Assembly (NCBI RefSeq): GCF_032118995.1
Contig: NC_092668.1
Location: 15,094,935-15,158,934, forward strand
Reading direction: 5' to 3'
Origin: Asterias amurensis
Taxonomy: Eukaryota > Echinodermata > Asteroidea > Forcipulatida > Asteriidae
Length of the DNA stretch: 64,000 nucleotides
The position numbers and the translations under genes are program-made. The notes beneath the pieces were generated by a model. That model was not told the DNA's origin. It searched no databases and saw only the letters and a program-made list of their open reading frames with translations. This document shows positions 24,601 through 33,935 of the stretch, in pieces (the stretch's first letter is position 1; the number at the start of each line of letters is the position of its first letter).

Positions 24601-27072
24601 GATTAATGTAGATTGCAAGAACTGCAGGATTTGTTTGAAATAAGGTTCTGAAGATAAGTAGGAGCGAGACTATTTTTTGGCTTTAAAAACAAGTAAAAGA
24701 AAGACTTTGAAATTGATTCCCTTGGTAATGGGAAGACAGTGAAGGAATTGAAGGAGCGGTGGGATGTGCTCTTAAGATCTTGGGCTTCTGCTGTCTTGGA
24801 TGCCTGTTAGGAAAACTGTGGATGTTGCTGTCATTACATATAAGAGGTTGTAACTAATAGCCAGATGTGAAGATACAAAAGCAGACAATATTGTTCGAAA
24901 GAATTTTCAATCAAATCAGAATTATTGAGATTAATCCTTCTACTCTGGGTTTTCTTTTTGTGTAGGTTTCTCTTTCCATAGCTTCCAGTGTATTAAGAGC
25001 AGTGACGATTCTAGAGTGAAGAAAACCTTTTGTGGACAGGGCAGCTACAACCCTAAGGCATCCAAGAAACCTTGCAATGAACAATCCTGTGATGAAACTA
25101 TGTAAGCTAGAAGCCTCTCATTTTCCTTGTGGTCAATTTTGTTTTATGCATTAATGTTCCTAATGTATTTTGATTTCCAAATTGTTTTGCCGTTAGACAT
25201 CATTAAGATGTTATAAAAAGTTCCCCAAAGCCAATTGAAGCCTGTACAATGTTTACTCTGGACGCCTCCAAATTCAATAAGAGGTTTCTACCTTATGTTC
25301 GAGTATGAGGTCTTTAATAATAATAATAATATGTGCCTTATCAATCCAGTTATGCCTCTCAAAGCATCACAATTAATGCAATGTTATATTTATGGATAAC
25401 ATAGGTACTGCATAAAGCACCCCACTTTTGCTTTTCTGACCCTATTAGATTCAAAGCTTAATGGTCAATCATATTTTATGTAACTTTGGTTCTCTCATAG
25501 TGTGTTTGTCCTGGTACTCTATTTTTTCCTCCCTCTGGAAAACAGAAAAACACAAAATTGGTTTAAAATCAGACTTTGTTTGCTTTCCCCATTTGTGAAG
25601 AATTGAACCAGAAACAGCCCCTTTAGTTACAACCCAAATGCCACAACCTGCCACATCTAAGCTTATCACAACTACTCTGCCTGAAACTACCACAACCCAG
25701 CAAACTACAACACAGCGTACCACCACAGCCCAGCAAACTACAACACAGCGTACCACCACAACCCAGCAAACTACAACAAAGCCTCCAATAACAACCCAGC
25801 AAACTACAACCCAACCTCCCACTACAACTCAGCCTCCAACAACAATGCAGACTACCACCAAAATGACAACCACAGTTCCACCAACGACAACTATAAGAAC
25901 AACTCGACCACCAACCACTCCTACAGTGACAAAGAAACCCTTTAAACCATCAGGAAGAGGAAAGAAGACACCTGTTTTTAAGTGGCAAGTAGATGAATGG
26001 AACCCGTGCTCTCATACCTGTGGTTCTAATGGTGTCCAATCACGAGGGGTACGCTGTATCAAAAAAAATGGTAGAAAGGTGTCATCTACTGCAGCTGAGA
26101 GGTGTATTGAGGAGAAGCCAGCGACTCGTCAGAATTGCAACCAGGACATTTGTCCAGCGTTCTGGAGTATTGGGGATTGGTCTAGTGTAAGTACCAGACT
26201 GTTTATTGTTTAACTACATCACAGTATTAAATCTTGTTTAATAATGGTTGAACGGAGACAAATTGACTTTGGATTTGAACCAAGAACCTCCAGCTGGATA
26301 AACATACTGGGCCTGCATTTAGTCAGGGAAGCAGCCAGGGTTCACCTTCAGGGGGTGTGGTTTCTTATTTAAAATACAAAATAATAAAAGACAAGGGAAA
26401 CTGGCCCTTGTGGCTTACTATTTGAGTATAAAAGCTTAATAATTAAAAAACCAGTGTCACTTCCCAAAGTTTTTGTTATTTTGGGTTGAAGCTTCTTGAA
26501 AGAGTTTTTTACTCCATTTCTTGCAGTGTACCGTCACTTGCGGAGATGGGTTCATGAGTCGTACAGTTATGTGTGGAGCCCCTACAGATAATCCTGAAGA
26601 ATTTAATTGTTTTGAAGATCGACCAATGGACACAAGTCCCTGCAATCTTGGAGAGTGCCCTGTAGAAGGTAGGAATACATTGCTACAGTTCACAAGCCCT
26701 AAATACTTCAAACTGTGAATGTTTTATTGTTCTAAATGTAAAATCAAACCTGTTATACTTGGATCGATCTAGAGCACATGTGGTTGTTTTAAACCCTCAT
26801 TAACTTAAATTTGATTGATATTGTTTTTCTCCAAACTTGTAGAAGATGTGTGTACTCCTCTGCAGAGTGTTATCTGTAACCCTGATTCATTCCGCACGTA
26901 CTGCAATTTGCCTAACTATAGTGATGTTTGCTGTACAACTTGTGAAGAGCAAGAACAAAATCAACAAGAGAAAGAGGAAGAAACCACTGTAGCAGTAAAC
27001 CCTCAGGAAAAGAAGAAGAAGAAGAAGAAAAAGAAGAAAGGCCGTGGGCGATCTGGAAGGAGACAACTGTAG
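8407..27072 (+). CDS. ADAMTS2/3/14-like: ADAMTS gene B: complete procollagen N-propeptidase-type metalloprotease (ADAMTS2/3/14 branch)
   Basis: Extracellular zinc protease; vertebrate ADAMTS2, 3 and 14 remove procollagen N-propeptides. Coding exons: 8407-8490, 10617-10665, 11638-12053, 12453-12606, 13313-13515, 13844-13927, 14240-14387, 14795-14900, 15502-15645, 16512-16644, 20806-20919, 21224-21363, 21513-21576, 21929-22040, 22168-22301, 22570-22690, 23095-23175, 23417-23571, 24058-24271, 24966-25101, 25601-26186, 26527-26668, 26843-27072. All phases join; total 3750 nt, 1249 residues, close to vertebrate ADAMTS2/3 (about 1200). Order: signal peptide, propeptide, furin site RERRR (259-263), metalloprotease with HEAGHVFGMEHD (410-421), disintegrin-like, TSP1, Cys-rich, spacer, TSP1 x3 with a Thr-rich linker, PLAC, Lys-rich tail. 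Four TSP1 repeats plus PLAC is the ADAMTS2/3/14 layout, and [17 protein letters not shown] and RKCDNP support that branch. Confidence 0.92.
8491..11637 (+). other. First two introns of gene B
   Basis: Apart from the 49-bp exon 10617-10665 I see no coding exon, RNA gene or clear repeat here. The sequence is AT-rich with many TTTG/CAAG words. Short antisense or sense frames (for example 9158-9454) have no splice-consistent partner. Confidence 0.4.
12150..12314. repeat. 15-bp minisatellite, 11 copies, in gene B intron 3
   Basis: The unit CCAAAGTTTCTTTAT repeats 11 times almost without change, starting 96 bp after the exon 3 donor. Because 15 is a multiple of three it is open in several frames on both strands; these frames are not genes. 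Confidence 0.95.
13021..13245. repeat. Two diverged direct repeats of about 118 bp
   Basis: The blocks containing TTGTTCAACATGA, GGTAAC, AATGAA, TTGGCTCGCC and ATACTTGACT occur at about 13021-13130 and 13139-13245. They lie in the intron before exon 5. No coding content. Confidence 0.7.
13313..15645 (+). CDS. ADAMTS2/3/14-like: Gene B exons 5-9: furin site and catalytic domain
   Basis: Exon 5 carries the end of the propeptide, RERRR for proprotein convertase cleavage (residues 259-263) and the first strand of the protease ([14 protein letters not shown]). Exons 6-9 carry [37 protein letters not shown] / [11 protein letters not shown] and the Met-turn GSIMAPV. All zinc ligands and the catalytic Glu are intact. 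Exon 9 ends at 15645, within the first unit of a 69-bp tandem repeat. Confidence 0.9.
13687..13811. repeat. 29-bp tandem repeat, about four copies
   Basis: Unit AGTCAACATTTCATTTGTTT plus GACCTGTAT, slightly diverged in the first copy. It ends about 30 bp before the acceptor of exon 6 (13844), close to where the branch site should be. Confidence 0.85.
15306..15451. repeat. 49-bp tandem repeat, three copies
   Basis: Units begin at 15306, 15355 and 15404 with ATGCCCTTCATATGAAC and are nearly identical. They end about 50 bp upstream of the exon 9 acceptor. Confidence 0.92.
15629..16250. repeat. 69-bp minisatellite spanning the exon 9 splice donor, nine copies
   Basis: Nine near-identical 69-bp units start inside exon 9 (CTTCTTCGATACCTTAG) and run into intron 9. 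Each unit carries the same donor, CCTTAG/GTGAGT. In the exon 9 frame the codon after the first donor is TGA, so use of any later donor would add a stop. The long minus-strand frame here (15598-16308) is only the repeat read in reverse. Confidence 0.95.
16512..21576 (+). CDS. ADAMTS2/3/14-like: Gene B exons 10-13: disintegrin-like domain and first TSP1 repeat
   Basis: Exons 10 (16512-16644) and 11 (20806-20919) encode the disintegrin-like module ([36 protein letters not shown]). Exons 12-13 encode the central TSP1 repeat with [22 protein letters not shown] and GGKDCKG. The 4.16-kb intron between exons 10 and 11 is the longest of the gene. Exon lengths 133, 114 and 64 equal those of gene A. Confidence 0.9.
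16645..20805 (+). other. Long intron 10 of gene B
   Basis: 4.16 kb of AT-rich sequence with T-rich tracts. I see no exon-like ORF with splice sites and no clear transposon ends. It separates the two disintegrin-domain exons, which are only 198 bp apart in gene A. Confidence 0.45.
21929..24271 (+). CDS. ADAMTS2/3/14-like: Gene B exons 14-19: Cys-rich domain, spacer and start of TSP1-2
   Basis: Exons 14-16 encode the Cys-rich domain ending in [12 protein letters not shown]. Exons 17-19 encode the spacer ([19 protein letters not shown], then [10 protein letters not shown], then a beta-strand-rich end). Exon 19 closes with [16 protein letters not shown], the start of the second TSP1 repeat. Exons 15, 16 and 17 are 134, 121 and 81 bp, exactly as in gene A. 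Confidence 0.88.
23627..23690 (+). repeat. tRNA-derived SINE head, degenerate
   Basis: An A-box-like TAGCTCAGGTAGAGC (23629-23643) and a B-box-like ATTCGAATCC (23671-23680) have tRNA spacing. The acceptor arms do not pair, so it is not a working tRNA gene. It lies in gene B intron 18. Confidence 0.5.
23970..24048 (+). mobile_element. Retroelement 3' tail fragment
   Basis: AGCGCTTAAACACC and AAGCGCTTTTATAAATGCATG followed by a (TTA)n tract resemble the 3' end of the LINE fragment at 2787-2848. No coding remnant precedes it. Confidence 0.4.
24966..27072 (+). CDS. ADAMTS2/3/14-like: Gene B exons 20-23: TSP1-2 to TSP1-4, Thr-rich linker, PLAC domain, Lys-rich tail
   Basis: Exon 20 completes TSP1-2. 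Exon 21 (586 bp) begins with a Thr/Gln/Pro-rich stretch (about residues 943-1035; TTTQRTTT and TTQQ repeats), a likely O-glycosylated mucin-like linker, then TSP1-3 ([20 protein letters not shown]). TSP1-4 spans exons 21/22 ([24 protein letters not shown]). Exon 23 gives a PLAC domain (Cys pattern through FRTYC and VCCTTC), then a Glu/Gln-rich segment, ten consecutive Lys and [10 protein letters not shown]. The Lys run comes from an AAG microsatellite. Stop TAG is at 27070-27072. Confidence 0.87.
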
Positions 27073-27293
27073 ATAACATGCAAAACAAAGTTTTCCTCCA
27101 TTATCTTTATTCTTATTTTTTAGCATACGAAGACCACTTGATTTAGTTTGAACGTCTTTATTTGTAAATCGAGTTTAACTAACCAGCAGAGTATGATTAA
27201 AATGGCCAACCTTATGCAAATGAGTCCTTTGTGTAAAGCAATCCAAGTGGTTTTCTTTTTCATGGTACTTAATTTCATTGCAATTTTAAGGAT

Positions 27294-27850
27294 GGGTACT
27301 TTTTAAACACCAAACACAATGTCCACAGATTTACATTAACTTTTTTCTCCTGATCACCGAGGCAAGTAATATTTTCAGGGAAGTTTTCTACTAAAATATT
27401 CTTCAAACTGTTTAAAGCCATTGGACACTTACGATACAAAAAGCAAAATAAAATTTCACAGATTAACAAATAATTTACAGGGTTTACAGAAGGTAATGGT
27501 GAAAGACTTTTCTTGCAATATTATTCCATGAAATGCTTTACTTTTTGAAAGAACATTAAAACAATATCAATTCTCGATATCGAGAATTACGGATATCAAG
27601 AGTTACGGATTTATTTAAAACACATGTCATGACACAGCGAAACGTGCAGAAACAAGGGTGAGTTTTCCTGTTATTTTCTCACGACTCTGATTGATCGATT
27701 GAGCCTAAATCTTCACAGTTTGTTATTTTATATAAGTTGTGATACAAGAAGTGTGGGCCTTGGACAATACTATTAACTGAAAGTGTCCAATGGCACTAAG
27801 TTCAATGTAAATCTGTGGACATTGTGTTTTTTGTCCTACAAAAGTACCCA
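27294..27850. mobile_element. Outer MITE with terminal inverted repeats, interrupted by a second MITE
   Basis: Left end GGGTACTTTT then AACACAATGTCCACAGATTT; right end AAATCTGTGGACATTGTGTT then AAAAGTACCC, an inverted match. The halves are separated by the element at 27417-27794. A diverged relative of the left half lies near 35154-35270 (AATGTCCGCAGATTTACAT). Confidence 0.65.
27417..27794. mobile_element. Inner MITE (family with GCCATTGGACACTT ends)
   Basis: Ends GCCATTGGACACTT and AAGTGTCCAATGGC are exact inverted copies. The interior has TCTCGATATCGAGA, itself palindromic, and AGGTAATGGTGAAAGAC. A second copy of about 340 bp lies at 36307-36643. No ORF; non-autonomous. It splits the outer MITE, so it inserted later. 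Confidence 0.75.
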
Positions 27851-28240
27851 GACCCTATAAGCTAAAATGTAATCAGGTGAATGTGTAAATAATATTTACA
27901 TAGAAGCTTCAAGTAACCTTGCCAGCAGTGTGTGGATGAATTTAAAACCTCTTTTCTTTGTGTGTTTATACAAAATGGACCTGGTGAAACCTTCAATTAT
28001 TTTTTTCTTTTCCGTGAAAAGAATTTTGTTTAGAAACTCACAACTTTTGTACATAATTACCTTATCATTATTAACCCACTTTGTATTTCTTCCCATGCCA
28101 CTTAGAAACCGTTATTAAAAACTGATATTTTATTAATGTAATGTTTCAAAGCTGAACTTGTAATAATCTTACTGTTTGCAAAATTATGACTTTGTGTATA
28201 TGCATGGCTTTTAAAAATAAAATTAAGTATATAATGCTGT

Positions 28241-29113
28241 ATTTTGAAATGCAATTAAAAGCCTATATGCAAAAGCAGTGGTACATAGTTGTATTTGTGT
28301 TTTATATTTGATTATAATGTGTCTGATTTTACTGATGTGATGTGAAGATGGTAACCTTATATTGTATTTTTCAGATTGTTTACATCAATGGAATGAATCC
28401 ACAATTCAAGTATTAAGCGAAGAATGTACAATGGACATCATGTTTTGGCATGAATGGACAACATAATAAGATAATGATTTGATTAATTAAGATTGCACAC
28501 ACTTTCAAAACAAAAGATGTGTGCAACCTAATTTAATTGGCCGGACTTCACTTATCAGCTGTAGTTTATTGTACCAAAAAAATGCTTTTGTTTAAGTCGC
28601 TGTTGTGCTTAATTAAATACACACTACTGAAACTTTCAAACTTTTCTTACATATCAATTTTTGTCCATTTATTCTGATAATCTTAATCTTTAACAACATT
28701 ATTTTTGATATTTATTACACAACCAAAAGCACAGGCATTCTATATCACGACGAATGGGAGACAAACAGCTTCAGAAGTCTGAGGAAAACCCCAAATAGGA
28801 AATGCCTTGCAATTAAGTAGATGCAGGTAGACTTAGTTTCTTAAATGAGGTACATTGGAGATTTAATTTGTTTTACAATACTTCTGTTTGTGCGTAAAAT
28901 CCCAGTGTTTGTGCCTTTACACAAAATCCCAGTGTTTGTGCCTTTCTGCACATCAACTTAAATGCAGAATTTTAAACAATGGGGCAATGCTTGGGCCAGG
29001 TTTTCTTTGTTCTAGTGCTACACCACAGAGCTTTGCTTCAGACAAGGGAATAATTAATAGAACAATGAAGTTCACTGCAATCAGTCATTTCTAAAGGTTG
29101 TACAATCTCTAGG
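28241..29113. other. Short spacer between convergent gene B and BOLA1
   Basis: AT-rich, no exon-like frame. TTTATT at about 28666 and 28711 would read AATAAA on the minus strand and could end BOLA1 transcripts. A short direct repeat AAATCCCAGTGTTTGTGCCTT occurs twice near 28900-28945. Confidence 0.35.
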
Positions 29114-31382
29114 TCATCTTCCTTCAGAGTGTTCTGTTTTTTCTCTGGCCATTCCACCCAAGCAAGGAGGTGACTGTGTTGGAGATGCATTCTGGGACCA
29201 CTGTAAGGGTGTCTTGGCCTACAGGTGGAGAAAACCAAGGATGTAAATAGTGGATGTTGTATGACATGTAACTTGACCCAAATTATTGCTCATATTCCTG
29301 TGTGACATGATATTTATAATGAAGTAATTAAATCACTAACCTGGATTGATAAAGCATGGACTGACCCTTGTAATTCTTCCTGAAGTACCTCATTGATGAG
29401 ACGATGCCTCTTCAGTAAACTCTCTTGTTCAAACCTGTTTGACACAACAACTACTTTAAAGTGTGTTTCGGAGCCTCTGGGTACATTGTGCATAAAGCTC
29501 TCATTGATAACATCCAGATGACTTGGCTGCAAGAAAACAACCATTTTGATCTTTACCAGTTGATAAAGCATGCATGTGACCTTTAACTTAGCTTAAAGTG
29601 CCAATACTCATCACAGGTGAGGTAGTTTTAAAGATACGCTTGTGTAATTAGTAGTGGTTGGGATTCAGTTTGAAGGGAGAGTTGGGGTGTATGGTTTGAA
29701 AATACAATCTCTAGGCAGTAGGGTTGATGTCTTTTATATCAATACTCGCATTGAATTCAATTTGAAGGGAAAGTTGGTTGGGGGGATGGTTTGATAGTAC
29801 AACAATCTAGGCAGTAGGGTTGATGTCTTTTATATCAATACTCGCATTGGATTCAATTTGAAGGGAGAGTTGGTTGGGGGGGATGGTTTGATAGTACAAC
29901 AATCTAGGCAGTAGGGTTGATGTCTTTTATATCAATACTCGCACTGGATTCAATTTGAAGGGAGAGTTGGGGGGGGGATGGTTTGATAGTACAACAATCT
30001 AGGCAGTAGGGTTGATGTCTTTTATATCAATACTCGCACTGGATTCAATTTGAAGGGAGAGTTGGGGGGGATGGTTTGATAGTACAACAATCTAGGCAGT
30101 AGGGTTGATGTCTTTTATATCAATACTCGCATTGGATTCAATTTGAAGGGAGAGTTGGGGGGGGGGATGGTTTGATAGTACAACAATCTAGGCAGTAGGG
30201 TTGATGTCTTTTATATCAATACTCGCATTGGATTCAATTTGAAGGGAGAGTTGGGGGGGATGGTTTGATAGTACAACCTCTAGGCAGTAGGGTCTTATCA
30301 AAGTTTACTCACCTGAAAACTGTCTGTCAACTTCTTTCGTATGCTTGCCTGTACCGGCCATTGTGTGTCCATACTAATATAGCGGATCAGCACTTGCTTT
30401 GGTTGTTTTAAGGTTCCTTGTAATGCTCTGAATAGAACTCTGGATACTGTAACAGGAAAATAATAAAAAAGGAAATATTGAGAAGCTCCCCAACTTTTGT
30501 AAAGAAGAGTCAATACGCATAAATACTGGCATGACTGTTGTACACCGAAGCCAAAATAATGTGAATGTATCGTACTTATCTTTTGTACTATAAAATAAGA
30601 TGTTTCTTTACTGGCCTCTAGCCATGTCAGCTGGCGAGTCAAGCAACCAACAATTCCATAAATTGTTTGCTATGGTTGCTTGTTAAGCAACCAACAATTC
30701 CATAAATTGTTTGCTATGGTTGCGAGTCAAGCAACCAACAATTCCATAAATTATTTGGTATGGTTGCTTGTCGTGCTTGTGCGGATATTAATTATCATTA
30801 TTTTTAAAAGTATAAAATATTGCGAGCCATTAATCCATTACATATTTTTTCTACAAAATTATGACAATTGCAAGTTACAACATGTACTGGCTGTATTCAG
30901 GTATTCATTTGCAAATATCTTTCCCAACATTTTATTATAACCCAGCCCAGCGGTTGGAATCCTCCGATTCGGCGGTAAGCACAAAACAGAGCCATGAAAT
31001 TGAGCTCATACTTGACTTTGTTTGAGTATCGGGGGTACACAGTCAAAGTCCCTAAAAGCATCTAAGGATCCGCTTCAAAAACTGAAGGTCACACAGGCGG
31101 ACAAGGAGAAGGATGGAAAATCAACAAACCAACACAACAAGCTGAAGTGAAGTGAATATATAATATATGGAATACCATCATTATGATTCATGAATACACT
31201 ATTATACAGACTGTTTCTAGGCCAGTCTCGGTGAGCTGTGTGTAAATTATAACACAGCTGGTTAAAGCTACGAATTGGTAAGGAATAATCCAGGTCCATA
31301 TTTTCCTCCATATTAATGTCTCACCTTGTTGAGACTTAGACATCGGTACAATTACAAGTGTAGAATATGTGTCTGAAACCAT
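29114..31382 (-). CDS. BOLA1: BOLA1: mitochondrial BolA-family protein
   Basis: Four minus-strand exons, listed 5' to 3': 31325-31382, 30313-30446, 29341-29526 and 29114-29218. Phases join (58+134+186+105 = 483 nt, 160 residues). Exon 2 has an Arg-rich, acid-free leader (VSRVLFRALQGTLKQPKQVL), fitting a mitochondrial presequence, then QASIRKKLTDSF. Exon 3 holds the BolA core: VPRGSETHFKVVVVSNRF and RHRLINEVLQEEL with the invariant RHR. Exon 4 ends the domain with AKTPLQW and adds a polar tail. Known BOLA1 proteins (about 137 residues in human) partner with glutaredoxin 5 in mitochondrial iron-sulfur handling. The first exon is the least certain: it is supported by an in-phase donor (CAAG/GTGAGA) only, and Met at 30370-30372 is an alternative start. 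It is convergent with gene B. Confidence 0.85.
29680..30297. repeat. About 95-bp minisatellite, six copies, in BOLA1 intron 2
   Basis: Units are anchored by GGGTTGATGTCTTTTATATC at 29721, 29817, 29914, 30009, 30102 and 30198. They also contain TTGAAGGGAGAGTTGG followed by a G run of variable length, the main source of length change. The array stops about 15 bp from the minus-strand splice donor of exon 2 (30312). Confidence 0.92.
30637..30768. repeat. 44-bp tandem repeat, three copies, in BOLA1 intron 1
   Basis: Units begin AAGCAACCAACAATTCC at 30641, 30685 and 30729. Each unit has inverted ends (GCAACC and GGTTGC), so each can fold into a hairpin. Confidence 0.88.
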
Positions 31383-32060
31383 GGAGGTAGAAATCAACCA
31401 TTATTGTACATCATCATCAACAATAACATAGGGCGCCCTCAAGGGCCGATCACTCAATGTCGGTGCGTGGCGGCGCACTCACAGGTAAAATCATACGGCT
31501 TTTGTAGACAGGGCGTTATCCTCGTTAGGATCAAAGCTCGAGAGCAGGTTGACCAATCAGATCTTGGTATTTTTACCTGTATAGTTCTAATGGAGGGCAT
31601 TTAACACACGAAATCCTATTATGAATTTTGTGGCAAAACAAGGATCCGCAAGCTCGAGAGCTGTCGACCAATGAGATCTTGGTATTTTTACCTGCACAGT
31701 TCTTAATGAAGAGCATTTACTACACGTTATCCCATTAAGAGTTTTGTGACAAAATGAGGATCCAAGCTCGAGAGCTGTCGACCAATCAGATCTTCGTATT
31801 TTTACCTGCACAATTCTTAATGGAGGGCATTTAACACACGAAATCCCATTAAGAGTTTTGTGACAAAATGAGGATCCATGGCCATCCAATCAGAAGCAGA
31901 CAAACCTGCTGAGCAGTATTCATGAAATTGACCCCTGGCGTGGACGTGTACGTGACTTATACGTCACAGAGCAGACCAATCAGAACACGGAAAGTAAAAG
32001 CCAATGAAATGAAAGCTATTACCCATCCATTGAAATCATTCATAAATACAGCTTGCATTT
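31383..32060. promoter_or_regulatory. Probable bidirectional promoter between BOLA1 and the plus-strand transcript
   Basis: CCAAT motifs occur at 31553, 31668 (CCAATGAG), 31782, 31886 and 31976; four of the five read CCAATCAG, an NF-Y-type box. Three lie in a 116-bp tandem repeat. BOLA1 would start near the left edge going left, the non-coding transcript near 32.06 kb going right. A TATA-like CATAAATA lies at 32040. Confidence 0.45.
31521..31893. repeat. 116-bp tandem repeat, about three and a half copies, carrying CCAAT boxes
   Basis: Each unit has AGCTCGAGAGC, a CCAAT box, AGATCTTGGTATTTTTACCTG, TTCTTAATG and GGCATTTA, then TTTGTGACAAAATGAGGATC. Copies begin near 31525, 31641 and 31757, with a partial one at 31870. 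Confidence 0.85.
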
Positions 32061-33397
32061 CTTCGGGCCCAGCTTTTGTTTGTTGTTGTGGAGTTTTCTA
32101 CCCCTCGACTATGAGCCTTTGTTTTGATGATTTACCCAGTTGTAAAAGTATTACGTAAGTTCCTTTTCTTTTCTGTTAGCACGTGATTCAGTGGAAATTT
32201 CCGCTCAGATTTCTTTCACTTTTGTTAAAACTCTGGCAGCGTGGTTGGCCACACTTCACTCAACGCTAAGCTACGGTTAAGGGTGGTTGTGGCAGGATGC
32301 GGATGGTAACTTTTGAAAGTAAGCTAGGTGACTGAAGTTAGTTAGATGTTGTTTTATATTTATGGGAGTATTTTGCCTTGTTTTCCTGTGCACCATGTGC
32401 TATATGCTGTGCTACGTTACTAAATGCTGTGTTCGCCGTCTACATGCTTCTCGTATCGTAGGACGTCCATTTTTCAAGGTGTCCCTATGAATAATCACGG
32501 CAAATCTGTTACCTCTCGTGATTGATGTAAAAACGGTCTCTAAATAAATTGTTTGTGGTTTGACCATGGTTTGACTTGCCAAGCAAAGAGTCTCCTATCA
32601 CTTAACCAAAACTTAGAACCATGTAAGGCTCCACTCGTTAGTTGCACTTGCAAATGCAAATTTAGTGCTTTAGGCATTTCTACAACTTTTTACTAGGTAC
32701 AAAAATTTGTCACAGTGTTGGACCATATAAAGAAAAATTTTCCTCCGGAAAAGTTTTCTCAAACACTTTTTAACTTGCATATCATTTTCTTTGGAGAATG
32801 TTGTTTTAACCCTCATTAATATTATTAAAAATTTAAAAATTTGCTAGGTGATTCAATTATCACTATTTATTTATATGTTTTACTGTATTATTAAGGAAAC
32901 AAAATAACGAAAAAAAAAATAAAACACAAGCCATTTACAGCTCAACAAGGTGGGCTAGGAAACGTTTTGCCCTTCACACTCTTGGAATTCTTATTTAAAA
33001 CTGCATCTGGCAATTAGTCTATTTGCAAGCTTGTCTCTATGTTGTTTGTTCTCACAGTGAGCTCAGTCGCGTTGGTCCAGAAAATTCTCCCTGCAAAAAA
33101 GAAGTAGCAAACAAATGCTCACCCAATTTTCACCCTTGTGTGTTAACATATATGCCTCCCCCTTGTTGAATTGTTTTAGGTTTAAGACTAAGTTTCTTAT
33201 TGTGTCTGCCTCATCTCTGTTTTTTCCTTCAATTAAACATCTAATTATTTGAAGTTTACAAGTTCTATTGTAGCCTGCCTGATAATAGTCCAAACATTGA
33301 TACATAAATGGCATCCACTTCACTTTTTGAGCATAACATTGGATTATAAAATTGTGTCTCTTGTCTATAGTAAATATACATGTAATAAGATTCTTTG

Positions 33398-33780
33398 AGG
33401 CAGTGGACGCTATTGGTAATTGTCAAAGACTAACCTTCACAGTTGGTGTATTTCAACAAATGCATTAAACAACAAACTTGTGAAAATTTGAGCTCAAACG
33501 GTCATTGAACTTGCGAGATAATAATGAAAGAAAAAAAAAACACTTTTGTCACACGAAGTTATGTTTCGTTTTATGGTTGATTTCGAGACCTCAAGTTCTA
33601 AATCGAAGGTCTCGAGATCAAATTCGTGGGAAATTGATTCTTTCTTGAAAACTATGGCACTATAGAGGGAGCCGTTTCTCACAATGTTTTATACCATTAA
33701 CCTCTCCCCGATACTCGTCACCATGAAAGGTTTATGCTAATAATTATTTTGAGTAGTTCCCAATAGTGTCCACTGCCTTT
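33398..33780. mobile_element. MITE, GGCAGTGGACAC family, copy 1
   Basis: Left end GGCAGTGGACGCTATTGGTA and right end ACCAATAGTGTCCACTGCC are inverted. The interior has the family's central inverted block around GAGACCTCAAGTTC/AGGTCTCGAG. No ORF. Confidence 0.8.
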
Positions 33781-33782
33781 AG

Positions 33783-33935
33783 CGTCCCATCCGAAGGACA
33801 AAGCAATGGTTAAGTGTCTTGCTTAAGGACACAAGTGGCACGGCTAGGGATTTGAACCCTCACTCTGCTGATCAGAAACACCAGAGTTTGAATTTGGTGC
33901 TCTTAACAGTACTGCTTGTCCACTACTCTTCCACA
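33783..33935 (-). repeat. tRNA-derived SINE, minus orientation
   Basis: It shares CTCTGCTGATCAGAAACACC with the inverse of the SINE at 48384-48475, and has the B-box inverse GGATTTGAACCC. It abuts the right end of the MITE at 33780. Also contains TGGTTAAGTGTCTTGC, seen again near 48786. Confidence 0.6.

Larger units (their letters stand above)
27073..28240 (+). other. Probable 3'UTR of gene B with nested MITEs
   Basis: No frame continues after the TAG at 27070. AATAAA occurs at 28216-28221 in AAAAATAAAATT, a plausible polyadenylation signal. Between them lies the composite transposon at 27294-27850. The true end cannot be fixed without transcripts. Confidence 0.4.

Noticed and set aside
32111-32154. 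First coding exon of a protein gene (MSLCFDDLPSC)
   Set aside because: Joining the donor to the next plausible acceptor (35565) gives a stop within two codons.
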